Below are positions 36,777-48,192 of a stretch of DNA of 64,000 bases, one piece after another. The stretch lies in assembly GCA_025786725.1 (NCBI GenBank), contig JAHLTZ010000023.1, forward strand, positions 1 to 64,000, written 5' to 3'. Position 1 is the stretch's first letter; every line of letters begins with the position of its first letter. The DNA comes from Syncephalis fuscata. Taxonomy: Eukaryota; Zoopagomycota; Zoopagomycetes; Zoopagales; Piptocephalidaceae. Under the pieces are notes generated by a model. That model saw only the letters and a list, made by a program, of their open reading frames with translations. It had not been told where the DNA came from and did no database searches. The translations under genes and the position numbers were made by a program.

Positions 36777-39180
36777 ATGGCGACAGAAAAACCAGAACTT
36801 GAATTAGGTAAGTTCATTATTGTATAATTAACAAACAAAAAACTAAGACCAACGCGACTAATCAATACTATTGACGCGTAGACCAAACGACAGCTCAAGG
36901 TTTCTGTCAGATTTATCGACAATTACCAGAGGTAGATTAAAGTAGAGGAGAAGAGAAGAAAATAAAGTGATCGATAGATTAATGACTGTAATAAATAGAA
37001 ACCAGAACATACTATTCGTATATTTGAACGAAATAATGGTGTAAGTAGCTAGTATTAACATCAATGAATTTGATAGACTATAATTAATGAATATTATTGA
37101 TTGATTACAGGATTTCTATAGTGTACATGGTGATGATGCACTTTATGTGGCAAATACACTTTACAGAACAACTGGTGTACTCAAGTATTTAGGCGGTAAT
37201 TATAGATAGTATTGCATAATGATATGATATTAAAAAGTATTTACGTATATGTTTATTGGTATAGGCAATAGTACAACGGGTATTCCAAGTTGTACACTAT
37301 CTAAAATTACGGCAGAATCATTTTTACGTGATCTATTAATGAAATATCAACAACGCGTTGAAATATGGACAACAGAATCGAAAAAGACACAGTCATGGTA
37401 TTTGTATAAACAGGTAGCTACATTTACACTTTACGATGTTATCTATTAATTACTATTTGTATTATTTGTATTAGGCATCACCTGGTAATCTACAAGCATT
37501 AGAGGATATGTTATTTACTAGTGCTGAGGTTACTTCACCACCTGTGGTTATGTCACTTTGGTTAGATAAAAATGCCAGTGATCAATTGGTAAGGGGAAGT
37601 AATAAATGGTCATAACTTACATTCAAGTGTGTTTAGAAAGTGGGCGTGTGTTTTGCCGATACAACTCAGCGTACATTGGGCATTTGTGAATGGATTGATA
37701 ATTTACTGTTTACTAATGTAGAAGTAAGTGTTTGTATTTGTTGTTATTAGTAATATAATGCTGATATCGATACTACAATGGTGGTTGTTAGGCATTGGTT
37801 ATTCAATTGGGTGTTAAAGAATGTGTGCTATCAAAAACCGAGATTGGAAAACAGTATGAAATGAGCAAGTTACGAGCGGTATTAGATCGTAGTGGTGTTT
37901 TATTGACCGATCTACCTCAAAGTAATATACACACACACACAAACATATATATATATATATTGGTATATTGGCGTATACTAATTATTGATCATTTACAGGT
38001 GCTTTTCGTACAGCAAACATTGACCAGGATCTTCAGCGTTTATTAGGCGATACTTATCGTACTAGTCAGAGTAAGTGTTTAGACGGTTGTTCTATAGGTT
38101 AACTAATAGTGGCACTATTACCTAGATGATATGGATATGAAATCGGCTTTGGCAGCAACTGCAAGTTTAATCCACTATTTAGAGGCAAGTGTTAATTTAT
38201 AGATCGCTTATTTTTAATATAGTTATTGGCAGATGAAACAAACTATGGCTATTATTTATTAAGACGTCATGAGTTATCGCAATTTATGCGATTGGACAGT
38301 GCAGCCGTTAGAGCATTGAATCTTATGCCACCTGTAGGACAGGAAAGTAAGTTATTATTTACATTTAATTATACAATAGGTCAAAGAAGTGTCAATTGAA
38401 ACTGATGTTGGTATTAATAGATCAAGCAACGGCTATGAGTGTTTTTGCTTTATTAAATCGTTGTCGTACCGCTCAAGGTACACGATTATTAACTCAATGG
38501 TTAATGCAGCCATTACTTGATGTTGCGGAAATAGGTAATTATTATAGCAAATGATAAACCGCTATCTAATTTGTTTATAATTAGAGAAACGACATACAAT
38601 GGTTGAATTGTTTGTTGCCAGTGCCACGTGTCGACAAGCATTACAGGTAGATTGATGGTGATAATGGCTAAATAACATTGATAACTTGAACGGCTAATAA
38701 ATAGGATATGCATTTGAAACGACTACCTGATTTGCATCGTTTATCAAAGAAACTGCAGCGTGGCACTGCTACTCTTCAGGTAATTAAACGTGCTATTAAG
38801 TAATTGATGAAATATTTGTTAACACATGTATTATAGGATGTTGTTCGTATTTACCAAGTGTTGGTGCAGCTACCTTTCATATTGACTGTACTAAGAGAGG
38901 CCGACTATCCATCAGATAAACACCAAACACTGATGGAAACCATGTATATTCAGCATCTAGAGGTAATAGTCTATCTATTATACGTCTATCTTAACTAATA
39001 TAATGAATGACTAGGATTATAATGACCAGCTAATTAAATTAAAGGAAATGATCGAATTAACTATTGATCTCGAACAGGCTGATGCGCATCAATATGTTAT
39101 TCGGGCCAATTTCGATGAAAGTCTTCAAGGTAATAATGGTTAGAATGGATAGCAATTTATTAAATAACAATATAATACTA

Positions 39181-39211
<31 letters not shown>

Positions 39212-41220
39212 TAGAATGTCAAGATCGATTGGATGAAATATTTAAAGAGATGCAAAATGAATATCGTCAAGTATGATTGAATGGAGACTAGTCATATGTT
39301 AGATTAACAACTATATATGTAACTTAGATGGCCCATCAATTACATATGGAACAAGATAAAAAGATTAAATTAGAGAAATCAAATTTATACGGATATTGTT
39401 TCCGTATCACAAGAACTGTAAGTTTAGATATAGTCATTAGATGATTAATGTAATAACAATAACTATAGGAAGCAGCTGGATTGGGTAAGGCTAATATTAA
39501 AGTAATTGAATTGGCGACACAAAAGGCCGGTCTTTATTTTACAACACCGGAATTAAAGCATTTGAGTGAATCATACACAAGTACACAGTCAGAATACCAT
39601 CGTATTCAATCGGCACTAGTTAAACAAGTGATTGAAATTGTCGGTAAGTAACACACACACACACACATATATATATTATAATTATCATGAATTGATGATA
39701 ACCAATAATAAAATATAGCCACTTATTGTCCAGTAATGGAAACACTTAATGGGTTATTGGCTCATTTAGATGTTATTGTTGCGTAAGTATTTGTATACTT
39801 GATTATAGATGACTGACAATGAATGATAGATTTGCTTATGTGGCTGTTCATGCGCCCATACCGTATATTCGTCCTACTATGCATCCTAAAGGTAAATTAC
39901 TTATAGGTTATATATATTACTAATATAGTTGAACATAGATTATGGCAAGGTTGTATTGGAGGATGCACGCCATCCTTGTTTAGAAGCATTAGATGGCATA
40001 TCGGTAATTCCCAATGATATTCAACTAGAACGAGGTAAGTAATAATAAGAGAATTAATTATTATATATATACATATAGTAATTATAATAATGATTAGGTC
40101 AACGAGATTTACTTTTAGTTACTGGTCCAAATATGGGTGGTAAAAGTACATTTATTAGACAGGTAAATAGCAATACATACTTATTTGCAATAGTATTAAC
40201 AATTGTAAATAGTTGGGTGTTATTGCTTTAATGGCTCAGGCTGGATCGTTTGTACCGTGTCGTCAGGCAACGTTAACCGTATTTGATGCCATTTTGGCTC
40301 GTGTTGGTGCCAGTGACAGTCAGCTGAAAGTGGGCTATTTTATTTAATATTTTACTATTACTAATTAATTACACTTAGGGCGTGTCAACCTTTATGGCGG
40401 AGATGTTGGAAACAGCAGCCATTCTACGTGTAAGTAAAATACATTTAAATAATAGAAATATTAGTAGATTGATTGCTGATTAGGCGGCCACTGAGTATTC
40501 TTTGGTTATTGTGGATGAATTGGGCCGAGGTACAAGCACTTTTGATGGATTTGGATTGGCTTGGGCTATTTCAGAGTAAGCATAAATGAATAATAGGCTT
40601 GCTGGATTAGTAATAATACTTTATAGACATATTGCCAAGGAAATTCGCTGCTGTTGTTTATTTGCCACACATTTCCACGAATTAACGCAATTAGCCGAAG
40701 AACTGCCCAATGTAGACAATCTACACGTTACTGCTCACACTGAGGATAAAGGACAGGGTATCACACTATTATACAAAGTGCAGCCAGGTAAGCTATATTA
40801 ATCATGTTACTGTACACCGCCACTGATAAGCTCTATAGGTGTTTGCGACCAAAGTTTCGGTATCCACGTGGCTGAATGGGCCAACTTTCCTGGGCTTGTC
40901 GTTGAGGTATGCTATTTATACGCATGGTCGATTTATTATAACTGACACTTGTACACGATAGATGGCTCGTCGTAAAGCAACAGAACTTGAACAAACAGCT
41001 ACCTATGGATCTTTAGAGCAAGCTCCGTTACAAGTAGGCTAAAAGCTTAATGTTCAGCTGTTTATTTAAGATACTAACTTGTATACATTTGTACTAGGCA
41101 TCGGACGAGCAAGTATGGCAGAAAATGCAAGCCTTTATGGCTATCGACAACATAGATTCTTTGTCGGAGCAGTCGCTAATTCAATGTGTTAGCCAAGCTT
41201 TATCCACTACTACTTTATAA
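36777..41220 (+). CDS. MSH2: DNA mismatch repair protein MSH2
   Basis: Thirty exons, all phases consistent, 908 residues (human 934). First exon 36777-36807, last 41098-41220. MSH2 pairs with MSH6 or MSH3 to recognise mismatches. Domain I begins FCQIYRQLP and includes [11 protein letters not shown]; the lever and clamp occupy the middle; the ATPase has Walker [10 protein letters not shown] (about 669-677), Walker [10 protein letters not shown] (D748, E749), the [13 protein letters not shown] signature and the FATHFHELT His loop. No frame break. Remaining exon starts: 36882, 36999, 37111, 37265, 37475, 37637, 37792, 37999, 38126, 38223, 38421, 38585, 38705, 38837, 39015, 39215, 39328, 39469, 39719, 39830, 39939, 40098, 40213, 40379, 40484, 40627, 40839, 40962. 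Introns are 30-80 bases; one (38185-38222) is GC-AG. It follows the deubiquitinase gene by 205 bases in the same direction. Confidence 0.97.
38185..38222 (+). other. GC-AG intron in MSH2
   Basis: The donor is GCAAGT and the acceptor ATAG. Removing exactly 38185-38222 joins HYLE to LLADE in phase 0, matching the family motif; no GT donor nearby gives an open frame that fits. It is the only non-GT donor I found among more than 65 introns traced. Confidence 0.8.
39181..39211 (+). repeat. ATT microsatellite inside an MSH2 intron
   Basis: A run of about ten TAT/ATT triplets fills most of the intron between the exons ending 39129 and starting 39215. Other MSH2 introns hold AC/AT runs (about 37929-37958 and 39652-39675). 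They do not affect the coding frame. Confidence 0.85.
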
Positions 41221-41725
41221 TATGGTTGTTGCTGGAGATTTGACCGGTGCGAGCTTTGTGCTTAATTACATGTTCTGTTGGTTCTATTTTATTAATACTG
41301 AATATTTAGCTACAAGCTAATAAAATGATAAAAGTTTAAATGAATAGCCAAGAACAGTGCACGGATCTTGGTAAAAGTATAGGATGTGTATGTATGTATG
41401 TTTGAATGAACCAAATTGATATTTGCAAAAATATAGCTAACAGTAGTTGATAGCTTTAATTAATAAAGTACAGCTAGTGAATAAACTCATTGTAATATAT
41501 TAATATTCAAAAAGAAAACGCTACTTTTACTTAATTATGCTAAAGATATGTATAGATATGTATACTAATAGAGTAATATAATTGAAATGACTTGATGACG
41601 AATTATACCAACTTTCTGGGCTTTGTTCGCCATAGAATTCTTTTACAAACGTTAATATCTTCACCTATTAAAGAATTCGCTTCTACTACAACTTTGTCTG
41701 CGTGTGCGTGTGTTTCTATGTACCA
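41221..41725. other. Spacer between MSH2 and F-box gene
   Basis: AT-rich; holds the MSH2 3' end and the F-box gene promoter. Short GTAT repeats lie at about 41386-41401. No gene. Confidence 0.6.
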
Positions 41726-43294
41726 ATGACTGTTCAGGGACGGTGGGCACTACTGCCTAACGAGCTATTCCGCCGTGTACTGTTTTGCGTCGATATATTT
41801 ACGGCATTGCGTTGCTTTGCTACTTGTCGTCGACTATATACATTCCTTATTGCCGACAACCAACTATGGCGCCAGTTATACATGCGAACGTTCTCTCGTC
41901 ACCTTGCCACCGAGGCTGAGTGGCTCACTATCTATCGCCAGTATTGGCAGCAGGAAAAAGATGTACTATCGGCAAATCATAAACTTATCACAGCGTCTAG
42001 TGCCATTCAATGGCGTATCGCAACTGAACATCGCAAACAAACCGAGCTGAATTGGCATCATAAGCGCTACGTTGAATATCAACATAAAATAGAACTTGTA
42101 GACTCGGCGTATCCTTCAAACATCTATGTGATTACAGGACCGGCTGGAGCTCTTTTATTTCACTTCACCAGTAGACGAATTCTATTTCTAGATACAACCA
42201 AGTGCGATCAACTAGTGCCGCTATTTACAAGTGCGGAAAAAGACGAGACAATTCCTTTTGCCACTATAAGCAATCTTCGGGTGATTATAGGTGTAGAATA
42301 CATCACGGTCGTTTGTGGTGATCCAAACACTTTGGCTACGCAACTCTTTGTATGGCGGGTTGGCAGCCAAACACCGCACATTGTCGAGTATGTATCGCCT
42401 CAGCTACAGATTAAGCAAATATGCAATCATTGGCTGCTTACTTGGAAGAAGACTCAGCCAGTTGTCGGAGGACCTGACCACGAGATTGACTATTATCAGC
42501 ACTGTACTCCTGATATGCCAATGAACGATATGGATACAGCATCAGATTTTAAGCAATTTGAAATTGTGGTTATTAACTTGGAAACAAATCATGTAACTTA
42601 TCGATTTTGCCACATGGCTTCCATCTGTGTCAATATTCAAGATATGAATGATGGTTATCTCCGGCTGTTACGAGGCAGGAAACTGCCGCCAACGGAACCG
42701 CCTACAGAGCAAATTTATTGGCAGTGGGAACTTTGGCAGTATAACGGCAAATCAACACAGAGTTGTTGTGCACAGGGCACTGTCGAGTTACCAAAGGAGT
42801 TTGATAAATTTGTTTGCTCGCGACAATTGACCGCTACTCGTGTACTGCTCAGTCGCTATCCTTACCCGGTGGGAGATGATGATACTTATGCAGTACTGCA
42901 AATAGACCTTGACAAAAAAGGCATGGGTACGGGCAGTTTACTGTGGACAGTATCGGCCAGAAACTATGATTTGCCTTTACTGCCACTAAATCGCTTGCTA
43001 ACCTACGCACGCTATGAAGAATGCTGCTTACTTGATATAGACACGGGAGAAGTAAAGGAAACGTATTTCATTGGTTTAATTGAGTGTGTCGACCACGCAA
43101 TTGGCTCATGGTGTGTAGCGCATATCGACGATACACTCTGTCTGGTTGATGCAAGTACGGGTGAGAAAAGCGTACTAGTAGAGGGAATGTACGATCAGCG
43201 CGGTTATTGGGGTGCTAGTAAAGGCTGTGTTTATTACTGGCATCGAGAGACGTATGAATTGCGTGTTTTAGATTTTACTAGTTTTTCTAAATAA
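41726..43294 (+). CDS. F-box protein, large, single exon
   Basis: One exon, 522 residues, starting at the ATG at 41726 (the frame extends 24 bases further without ATG). Residues 5-45 form an F-box: LLPNELFRRVLFCVDIFTAL followed by ATCRRLYTF and the W-R-x-L-Y end. F-box proteins bind Skp1 in SCF ubiquitin ligases and choose substrates with their C-terminal part. That part here is about 450 residues with many hydrophobic beta-like strands and recurring Trp and Asp (for example ITGPAGALLFHF, LLDIDTGEVKET, LVDASTGEKSV), compatible with a beta-propeller although no WD signature is clear. It shares architecture with the second F-box gene at 50133-52428. Substrate unknown. Confidence 0.8.
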   Translation: MTVQGRWALLPNELFRRVLFCVDIFTALRCFATCRRLYTFLIADNQLWRQLYMRTFSRHLATEAEWLTIYRQYWQQEKDVLSANHKLITASSAIQWRIATEHRKQTELNWHHKRYVEYQHKIELVDSAYPSNIYVITGPAGALLFHFTSRRILFLDTTKCDQLVPLFTSAEKDETIPFATISNLRVIIGVEYITVVCGDPNTLATQLFVWRVGSQTPHIVEYVSPQLQIKQICNHWLLTWKKTQPVVGGPDHEIDYYQHCTPDMPMNDMDTASDFKQFEIVVINLETNHVTYRFCHMASICVNIQDMNDGYLRLLRGRKLPPTEPPTEQIYWQWELWQYNGKSTQSCCAQGTVELPKEFDKFVCSRQLTATRVLLSRYPYPVGDDDTYAVLQIDLDKKGMGTGSLLWTVSARNYDLPLLPLNRLLTYARYEECCLLDIDTGEVKETYFIGLIECVDHAIGSWCVAHIDDTLCLVDASTGEKSVLVEGMYDQRGYWGASKGCVYYWHRETYELRVLDFTSFSK

Positions 43295-43378
43295 ATTAAA
43301 TATTTCAACACAACTTTAGTGTATATAAATTGATTAGGCACTATTTATTGTGTAATAATAACAATGTGACTCTATTCA

Positions 43379-45273
43379 TTATACAACACGACAGGCTTCG
43401 TCGAAATCGCATTTAGATAGTTTCGGTTGTATTAGCGCCTTAAACTGCTCCCAAGGACAAAGTGGCCCATCTCCTACACATTCAGGTAACTCAATGGGCT
43501 GCTCATTAAGTAAAATACGTACAAAGTGATCTTTACGCTTTATATCATCCTCTTTTTTGTCACATTCAAAAACTTCAAACTGAAGATTAGATCCAAATGG
43601 TAACAGCTTTGACATTCTGAATATACGGTTTCGATTAAACGTTGGCGCTTCTTTATAAAATCCCTAAAATAATTACGTTATATTATAAATACCAATGCTG
43701 ACTTTATATATTACATACCATAAATGTTAGCATCAATAGCAATGTGTTATCAAAAGTAAATCCAAATTCCATCATTTTTCTTGAATATCCCTTAATGGCT
43801 GACTGCATATTATGAAATACACGAGATATGGTTCGGACAGCATAGCAGGCATTATCTGGCCTGCCCCAGCCGGATTTTGTATAAAACGACGTATCAGTAA
43901 CAAAATCGTACAATTCAAGTATGCTAGGATGTTCGCCGTAGGAACCAGGCGTGTCAACAGTTGGAATGTCCGCTGGCAGTTGTTCGGTAAAGTTAGCCCG
44001 ATAAGATTGTAGCAAACTGCACCAATGATTCTCCTGATTAAAGACGGAATATTCAAATAAACATGTCATGACTATTACTTCGTAATTATCATAGGAAATT
44101 GGATAGCCAAATACGCGCTCATTTGCTGGAAGATACTCGGGAAATAGTATTTGACAGAAAGCTGAGGTAGCATGTTTTTTGCTAAAGTACTTTCCCACAA
44201 GCTCGACCATTTTTTACATGTGCCTAAAATGTCCAGTTCTGAATCTCGATCCTATTGAATTTAAAGGAACAATCAGCACTATACAGCATGTATTACACTT
44301 GGTATTAAATACATACTTCATATACAATAAAAAGATCTTCTTGTGACAGCTTTCTTCCTGAGAATAAATCAGCATAAGCTAATGCGGAGTCGATACAGCT
44401 GCGTATACATCGTTTTAATCGATAAAGCAATTATTGTCTTTAGCTGTGTATTATTGTTAGACAAGCAGCTTACCGTATCATTTCAGAACTAGCGTAATTG
44501 GATAGTTTATGTCGTGCATTTGCTTGTTTTTTATCAAAAATGCTGCTAGTTAAACTGTCGTTTTTGTGATTGGTAAACAAGTTCTTGTAACGACAAGCGT
44601 TTCGATAAGCCATCCCTTCCAGTTCCAGCTTGCCGGCCTCTGTCAGATGATCGCCTTCACCCACACGGAATGGATTTTTCCAATTCTTAAGCCATTCAGG
44701 CCATTTAGACTTTTTAGTAGTATGGAGATGTTTTTCCAACGTGTCCCACGCTGCAATAGTCGTATCTGCTGGCGTTCGAGTGCCATGGCGGCCAAAGAAA
44801 CTCAAATGTACTAGTTGGCACGTATCAGGAACACGAGCTGGATCCAACTTGGCCGACGGACATGTGCCATTAAGCGTTTTAATATTGAAATCAGATATAG
44901 GCTGTTTGTAGGGTGCTCGATTGCTAAGTATATCACGTAGCTCTTCTTTTTCGTGCGACTTTCTTGGTAGATGTGATACGGGAGGTGAGTGCTTGTCTCC
45001 ATGATTAATAAATATTTCAGCAATGATGGTTATTATAAACAATGCAATCACTAATATAATATGGCAGCCACGGCGACGAAATATGGGCACCTTTTGATTT
45101 TCTTTCTCTGACATCATTCGATATGATAAAAAAGGCTGACGTTCATCATCGTTTAAGCCCAGCTCCGCTTCGCTATCACTATATGGATTTTCAATCGGCG
45201 TTCGTCTTCTTGCCTGGACATCTGCATGTGCTGTGGAAGACGAAGCCTGAACCGGAGTATTAGTGTCTGACAT
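43379..45273 (-). CDS. Histidine acid phosphatase / MINPP-like membrane protein, altered active site, one apparent frameshift
   Basis: Four exons: 44474-45273, 44317-44398, 43719-44251, 43379-43663; about 566 residues from the ATG at 45273 (another in-frame ATG lies at 45390). Residues 1-69 are a polar cytosolic tail, 70-89 a membrane anchor (HIILVIALFIITIIAEIF), and the rest a lumenal or extracellular histidine-phosphatase domain. The nucleophile motif is intact: FFGRHGTRTPA (His about 163). In the second catalytic motif, where multiple inositol polyphosphate phosphatases have HAE before TLLP, this protein reads FDN (about 461-463), so the proton donor is not conserved. Exon 3 is 533 bases where 534 are needed; a run of six T at 44210-44215 (A on the coding strand) appears one short. 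Confidence 0.87.
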
Positions 45274-46629
45274 GTTTGGATACAAGAATAAGAGATAGAT
45301 GCGGCGGAAAATTACCAAAAAATACCAAGCTTTAAAGGGCAACGTCAGCTCTGTTACACCAACTGCGCAATCAAAATGACGTTTTTTCATAAATAACTAC
45401 CCACAAATTTGAGCAATTAGAGAAAATTGTTGTGGATGTAAAACGAAGCGCCATGGTGGTACATTTACCTACAATGTTTTTTGCTAACTCAAGTATAAAT
45501 AGAAATGTAGATTAATGTAAAGTAATATAGGATTTGATTGCTAAAGGTAATTGTAATGTTTAACATTTAATAGATATAAACGTGATAGTGATCAAAAAAC
45601 GTAAAAATGTGCTAAAATAAATATGTTTTATTTGTCGATACAAGCTATTCGACTATCTAGCTATTTTGCTCGTGTATAAAAAATGTTCTAATAATTTAAG
45701 CAATTTAAATTATTATAAAAATGTGTAAATGGCGAGAAAACCGGATATGTACAATTACTAAATATAGGTATCCTAATATTGAATTTCTATCAAGATGCTT
45801 GTAATTCTTTGGCATACACATGTAATTTCCAAAACCATTAAAAATACTGGGCATAACAAGGTTTAGAAAGCCAAGAAAAGCTGCATTGTAACATTAGTAC
45901 AACATTTGAACAGGATATCAATGATGGTTTCCCATAATTAGTGGAATAAAGACGGGATTTGACTTGTACGATGCACAAGCCCAAAATTCTTGACTCACTG
46001 TTATCAAACACGCATTTGCCGGCTCTTATTTAGACCAACTTTACTGTAAATGGTCTGAGCTTGCCAGTGTTGCGAAGAGCAATTTGATCTCTACAGAGCA
46101 GTGGCCTCCTGTTTCCTTGTGGTTATCTGTTTTGAAGGGGAGCAACACTTTGTTCAAGTTTAATGCTTTAATTCACAACTAAATTTGGTTGTTTTATAAT
46201 CTAAAAACAGGCAACTGCCAAATAAGCACGAATTATAAATCTGCGGGGATGCTTCAGCACTACTTTTCAAGTCATTAAAACATTGGGTGCCTTATCAACC
46301 GGATAAGTCTGCAGCTACCTGCTTGAAAACTTGGCTGTTCAAACGTGTACGACCATGTGTTTGCGAACAGACATGAGCGCCACCCTTTCCTTGGTTTATA
46401 TTTGACATTGGTGTTTTTCTTTTACCTAATATTATTTCGACTTTTTTCCTAACAGCATTTTTTTGCTTCACCTACTTACACTTGACTAGTCACCATTTAT
46501 TAGCATTTTGAACGGTGATACCTTGGTTGATCCAAAAAAATTAATTTCAAAAGCACAGAAACAATATTGATTATTGGCATGTTTTATTATACTTACTTGT
46601 GCTAATCAACTTATCTACCACAACCAACC
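45274..46629. other. Divergent intergenic region
   Basis: Between the phosphatase gene (minus) and the 7TM-RGS gene (plus), about 1.35 kb. The part beyond 45900 is less AT-rich, with several short palindromic patches, but I see no gene or named site. Confidence 0.55.
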
Positions 46630-48074
46630 ATGTCACAAGATAATCATTTACAGTGGTCTAAATATGCACCATTCTGTCTATCATTTACCGGCGTCTGGCT
46701 ACTAATACTTCTGGTGACCTCGATAGCTATTGTATGGTTTCGACATGTCCCAGAAGTACAGCACCGCTCGGTATGGATGTCTCTTTTAAGTAATGTAGTT
46801 TGCGCCACCATAATATTGCATTTTACTTTTGATATATCGACCCGTTCGGGCTACCCATGCGCACTTGTGCTCTGGGTCCCGTCGATTATTTATCCACTGT
46901 GGATTAACATTTATGGGGCCGTGGCATGAAGCTAGTGGAGCTTTACCACACCAACAAAGCGGCTCTAGACACCGTGGCTTATGACAAAATGGGCAATCGC
47001 GCCTCAGTTAGCGAACGCAGCTTTTCTTCGGCACAGCCTTTGAAACTGCCAGCTGTACGTGAGAAGGCGGTTGATTGGCGAACAAAAATAGTTATGAAGT
47101 ACCATCATTTATTCACCGATTACGCGTTACTTACTACCATGTGCATCACATTGACGATTTGCGTAATTTCAACATTCATTGTTTACTTGCACACAAACAA
47201 CTACACCACAACTAACACCAAGCAATGCGATGGGCGATGGGAGCCTGTGCCTATGTACATTTTTATGGGCATTGGTATTATTTTGATTTTAACGACTTTA
47301 TTGCCATTTCTACGTAGTGTGCAGGATGCCTATGGTCTACGCACAGAAATAATAATACTATTGACTATTGGCTTAGCTTCCTTTTTCATCACCGCTCTCC
47401 TCGACACAATATCATTTGATGTACTGCCTCAATGGTGCAAATCTGTGCCAACTAACCTAATCGGCATGATATCTATGTGTGGCATGCAAATATGCACCGT
47501 AGTATTGCCAATGGCCCGAATCTGGTGGTGGAATAAAGACATCAGCAATGAACGCACGACCTCTGTGTCGACCGTCCATCTAGACGCACTATGCAGCAAT
47601 CCTGTATGGATGGCAGACTTACGGCAATTTTCGGTAAAAGACTTTTCAGCAGGCAACGTTTTATTTCTTGAACGATATGCGCGATTTCATAATCGGTTTT
47701 TCTGTAATCGAAATGCAGCTGTTTGTGACTTTGCCGCCATGCTTTCGGAACTTGAGATTATATACGCAAACTTTTTTTCGCCAAAGGCAAACATCCGTAT
47801 TGACATCTCTGAAGAAACGCGTCAAGAGCTGGACCGGCAATTTACCACTCGTCAGCTCAATACCGGCGTTTTTGAACGTGCATATCAAGAAGTGTGGCGA
47901 GCATTGACCGTTCGTACATTGCCCCTCTACCAGCAGCACATTTCGAGCACAAGTAAAACAGCACATCCAACCGTGCAAGGACGATATGATGTGCCTAACT
48001 GTAATTGCAAAGGCAACATTTGTGCTAAAGAAGATAATAATAATTGTGAGTTAGATTCTCAGTCGCCCGTGTAG
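46630..48074 (+). CDS. Seven-transmembrane RGS-domain protein, one apparent frameshift
   Basis: Two overlapping frames, 46630-46929 and 46926-48074, read as one gene with a single missing base near 46921-46926; about 481 residues, no intron. The first frame carries three hydrophobic helices (about residues 13-31, 44-64, 73-98), the second four more (YALLTTMCITLTICVIST, MYIFMGIGIILILTTLLP, IIILLTIGLASFFITALL, LIGMISMCGMQICTVVLP). A cytosolic RGS domain follows, with the LRQFSVKDFSAGNVLFLERY core and a C-terminal helical half ending in VRTLPLYQQH. RGS domains accelerate GTP hydrolysis by G-alpha; fungi combine them with 7TM regions in receptor-like proteins. The cysteine-rich tail is unusual. 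The stop of frame 1 and the ATG of frame 2 overlap as ATGA, but domain content argues for one protein. Confidence 0.87.
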
Positions 48075-48192
48075 CAAGCAACGACTATTTCCTAATGATT
48101 TAATGTACTACAACCGATTGCTGTCAAGTAATTTATAGAAATTACCAGATTAATATTTAAATAAATAATATATTATTCATTAAGCAAAAATT

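Noticed and set aside
46900-46940. Programmed -1 frameshift in the 7TM-RGS gene
   Set aside because: No slippery heptamer at the junction, and the same one-base loss occurs at seven other sites with unrelated local sequence.
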